From Gonocerus acuteangulatus (lineage: Eukaryota > Arthropoda > Insecta > Hemiptera > Coreidae), in assembly GCA_946811695.1 (NCBI GenBank), contig OX328125.1, forward strand, positions 44,532,586 through 44,596,585: a stretch of DNA of 64,000 nt, in the 5' to 3' direction. A program made the translations under genes and the position numbers. Of the stretch, positions 63,236-64,000 are shown piece after piece (position 1 is the stretch's first letter; each line of letters opens with the position of its first letter). Below the pieces are notes generated by a model, which was given only the letters and a program-made list of their open reading frames with translations, was not told where the DNA came from and ran no database searches.

Positions 63236-63276
63236 GCTCCTGAAGAGGCGTCATAGTGACGCGAAACATGTAGATC
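63236..63276 (+). ncRNA. Hammerhead-ribozyme-like core
   Basis: CTGAAGA at 63240-63246, a perfect stem II (GCGTCA, loop TAG, TGACGC), then GAAACATGTAG. This fits the catalytic half CUGANGA - stem II - GAAA. The preceding text GACGTGGCC...TGCGGAAGG is shared with 30355-30380. Penelope-like retroelements carry such ribozymes in their terminal repeats; membership here is inferred. Confidence 0.5.
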
Positions 63277-63658
63277 ACAATAAAAGAGTAGAGAAGAAAG
63301 TGAATGTTTTTATGAATTTTGACCTTCTGCCACAGATGAAAATATTGTTACATACAACGTTTTTCTTTAAAAGTCATATTGTAATGATTATTATTAAAAC
63401 TATTAGATGTATTAACGTTCCTATCAGAGCTAATATTCCTGAGAAGCTATTTAAATATAAATAAATAACCTGAAACCTCCTCAACAGTAGAACAAAAATG
63501 TAATTGCACATTTTCCCCCGTGGGAAATGCTTAGATAAAATCAAAAGTTAATTAACCCCAGGGCATTTAATCAATAGTTGAAAGCTAGGAATATCCTTTC
63601 TGAAATGCTCAGCTTCTATGATGAATATGCTTGAGTGGAATGGCTGTTAGCTTGGCAC

Positions 63659-63809
63659 CTGTTGATGTCTGGAAGCTGTCCGTGCGTGGCGAGCCAATTT
63701 CCCTCAAGATTGTTATCTCCAAATGCTCCATTTCACAGGTTCCTTTAGCATTCATGTCTCCGTCAACTTCTCTAGGAGATGTTCCCCGCATCGTGAATAA
63801 TTCACCCTC
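63659..63809 (-). CDS. Possible 5' exon of the DNAI4-like gene (unconfirmed)
   Basis: Open frame after an AG acceptor (TATTTAG), reading EGELFTMRGTSPREVDGDMN and then a segment ending SPRTDSFQTST, with a possible donor CAG followed by GTGCCA. Composition looks coding and it sits upstream of exon A on the same strand. Its phase does not match exon A directly, so an intermediate exon would be needed. No recognised domain. Confidence 0.4.
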
Positions 63810-63810
63810 C

Positions 63811-64000
63811 TAAATATTATGAAAAAATATATCGCACTAGCATTTCTTTCAGTTAAAACAAAAAAAATGGTTTTATTCACATTGTCATAGTTATGTGTGT
63901 GAAAGTCATGGTAAATATATCTTTATCAACCATCAAAACTGTATGTACCTAGCTTCAGAGCTTGTGCACCAGAAGGCACATGTGTCAACATTCCACTCTT
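63811..64000. other. Intron or upstream sequence; shared segment at 63899-63978
   Basis: AT-rich with the repeat segment also present at 31914-31993. The window ends inside this repeat. Confidence 0.45.

Overview
The window is AT-rich eukaryotic DNA, almost certainly from an arthropod and probably an insect. The evidence is the large introns, the repeat content, and a 5S rRNA-derived retroelement whose 5S part resembles insect 5S rRNA. The species cannot be named from the sequence. Most short open frames here are chance frames or run through (TA)n tracts.

One host gene can be assembled. On the minus strand, 13 exons between 60993 and 23415 join with matching intron phases and encode the C-terminal 618 residues of a WD-repeat axonemal dynein intermediate chain. 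It is most like DNAI4 (WDR78, the IC138-type chain of inner-arm dynein f/I1). The first four exons carry the conserved N-terminal blocks, the next carries a linker, and the rest build the WD40 propeller. A short charged tail and the stop lie in the last exon. Two further upstream exons are possible (61415-61482 and 63659-63809); the true 5' end lies outside the window. Several introns are very large and full of transposons.

The remainder, including 1-23400, is mobile-element territory with no convincing second host gene. It holds: a PIF/Harbinger deletion derivative with a TAA target duplication (557-1520); four copies of a Helitron/Helentron-like repeat with internal minisatellite and microsatellite (1801, 14048, 24037, 54423); a dispersed repeat with a (TA)n tail and a variable-length minisatellite (7845, 16058, 42447, 60300, 61561); several inverted-repeat DNA elements; remnants of two LINE classes (34090-34640 and 51357-52440); and three SINE types headed by tRNA-Met-like, tRNA-Lys-like and 5S rRNA sequence that appear to share body and tail modules. 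Hammerhead-ribozyme-like cores occur at 3544-3580, 3695-3722 and 63240-63266.

One 78-codon frame (19405-19861) becomes continuous only when a poly(A)-tailed insertion and its 13-bp target duplication are removed. I found no evidence of a wholly new gene system. The most unusual material is the modular SINE set, the hammerhead-like foldback element, the 340-bp inverted repeat inside a DNAI4 intron, and the interrupted frame.
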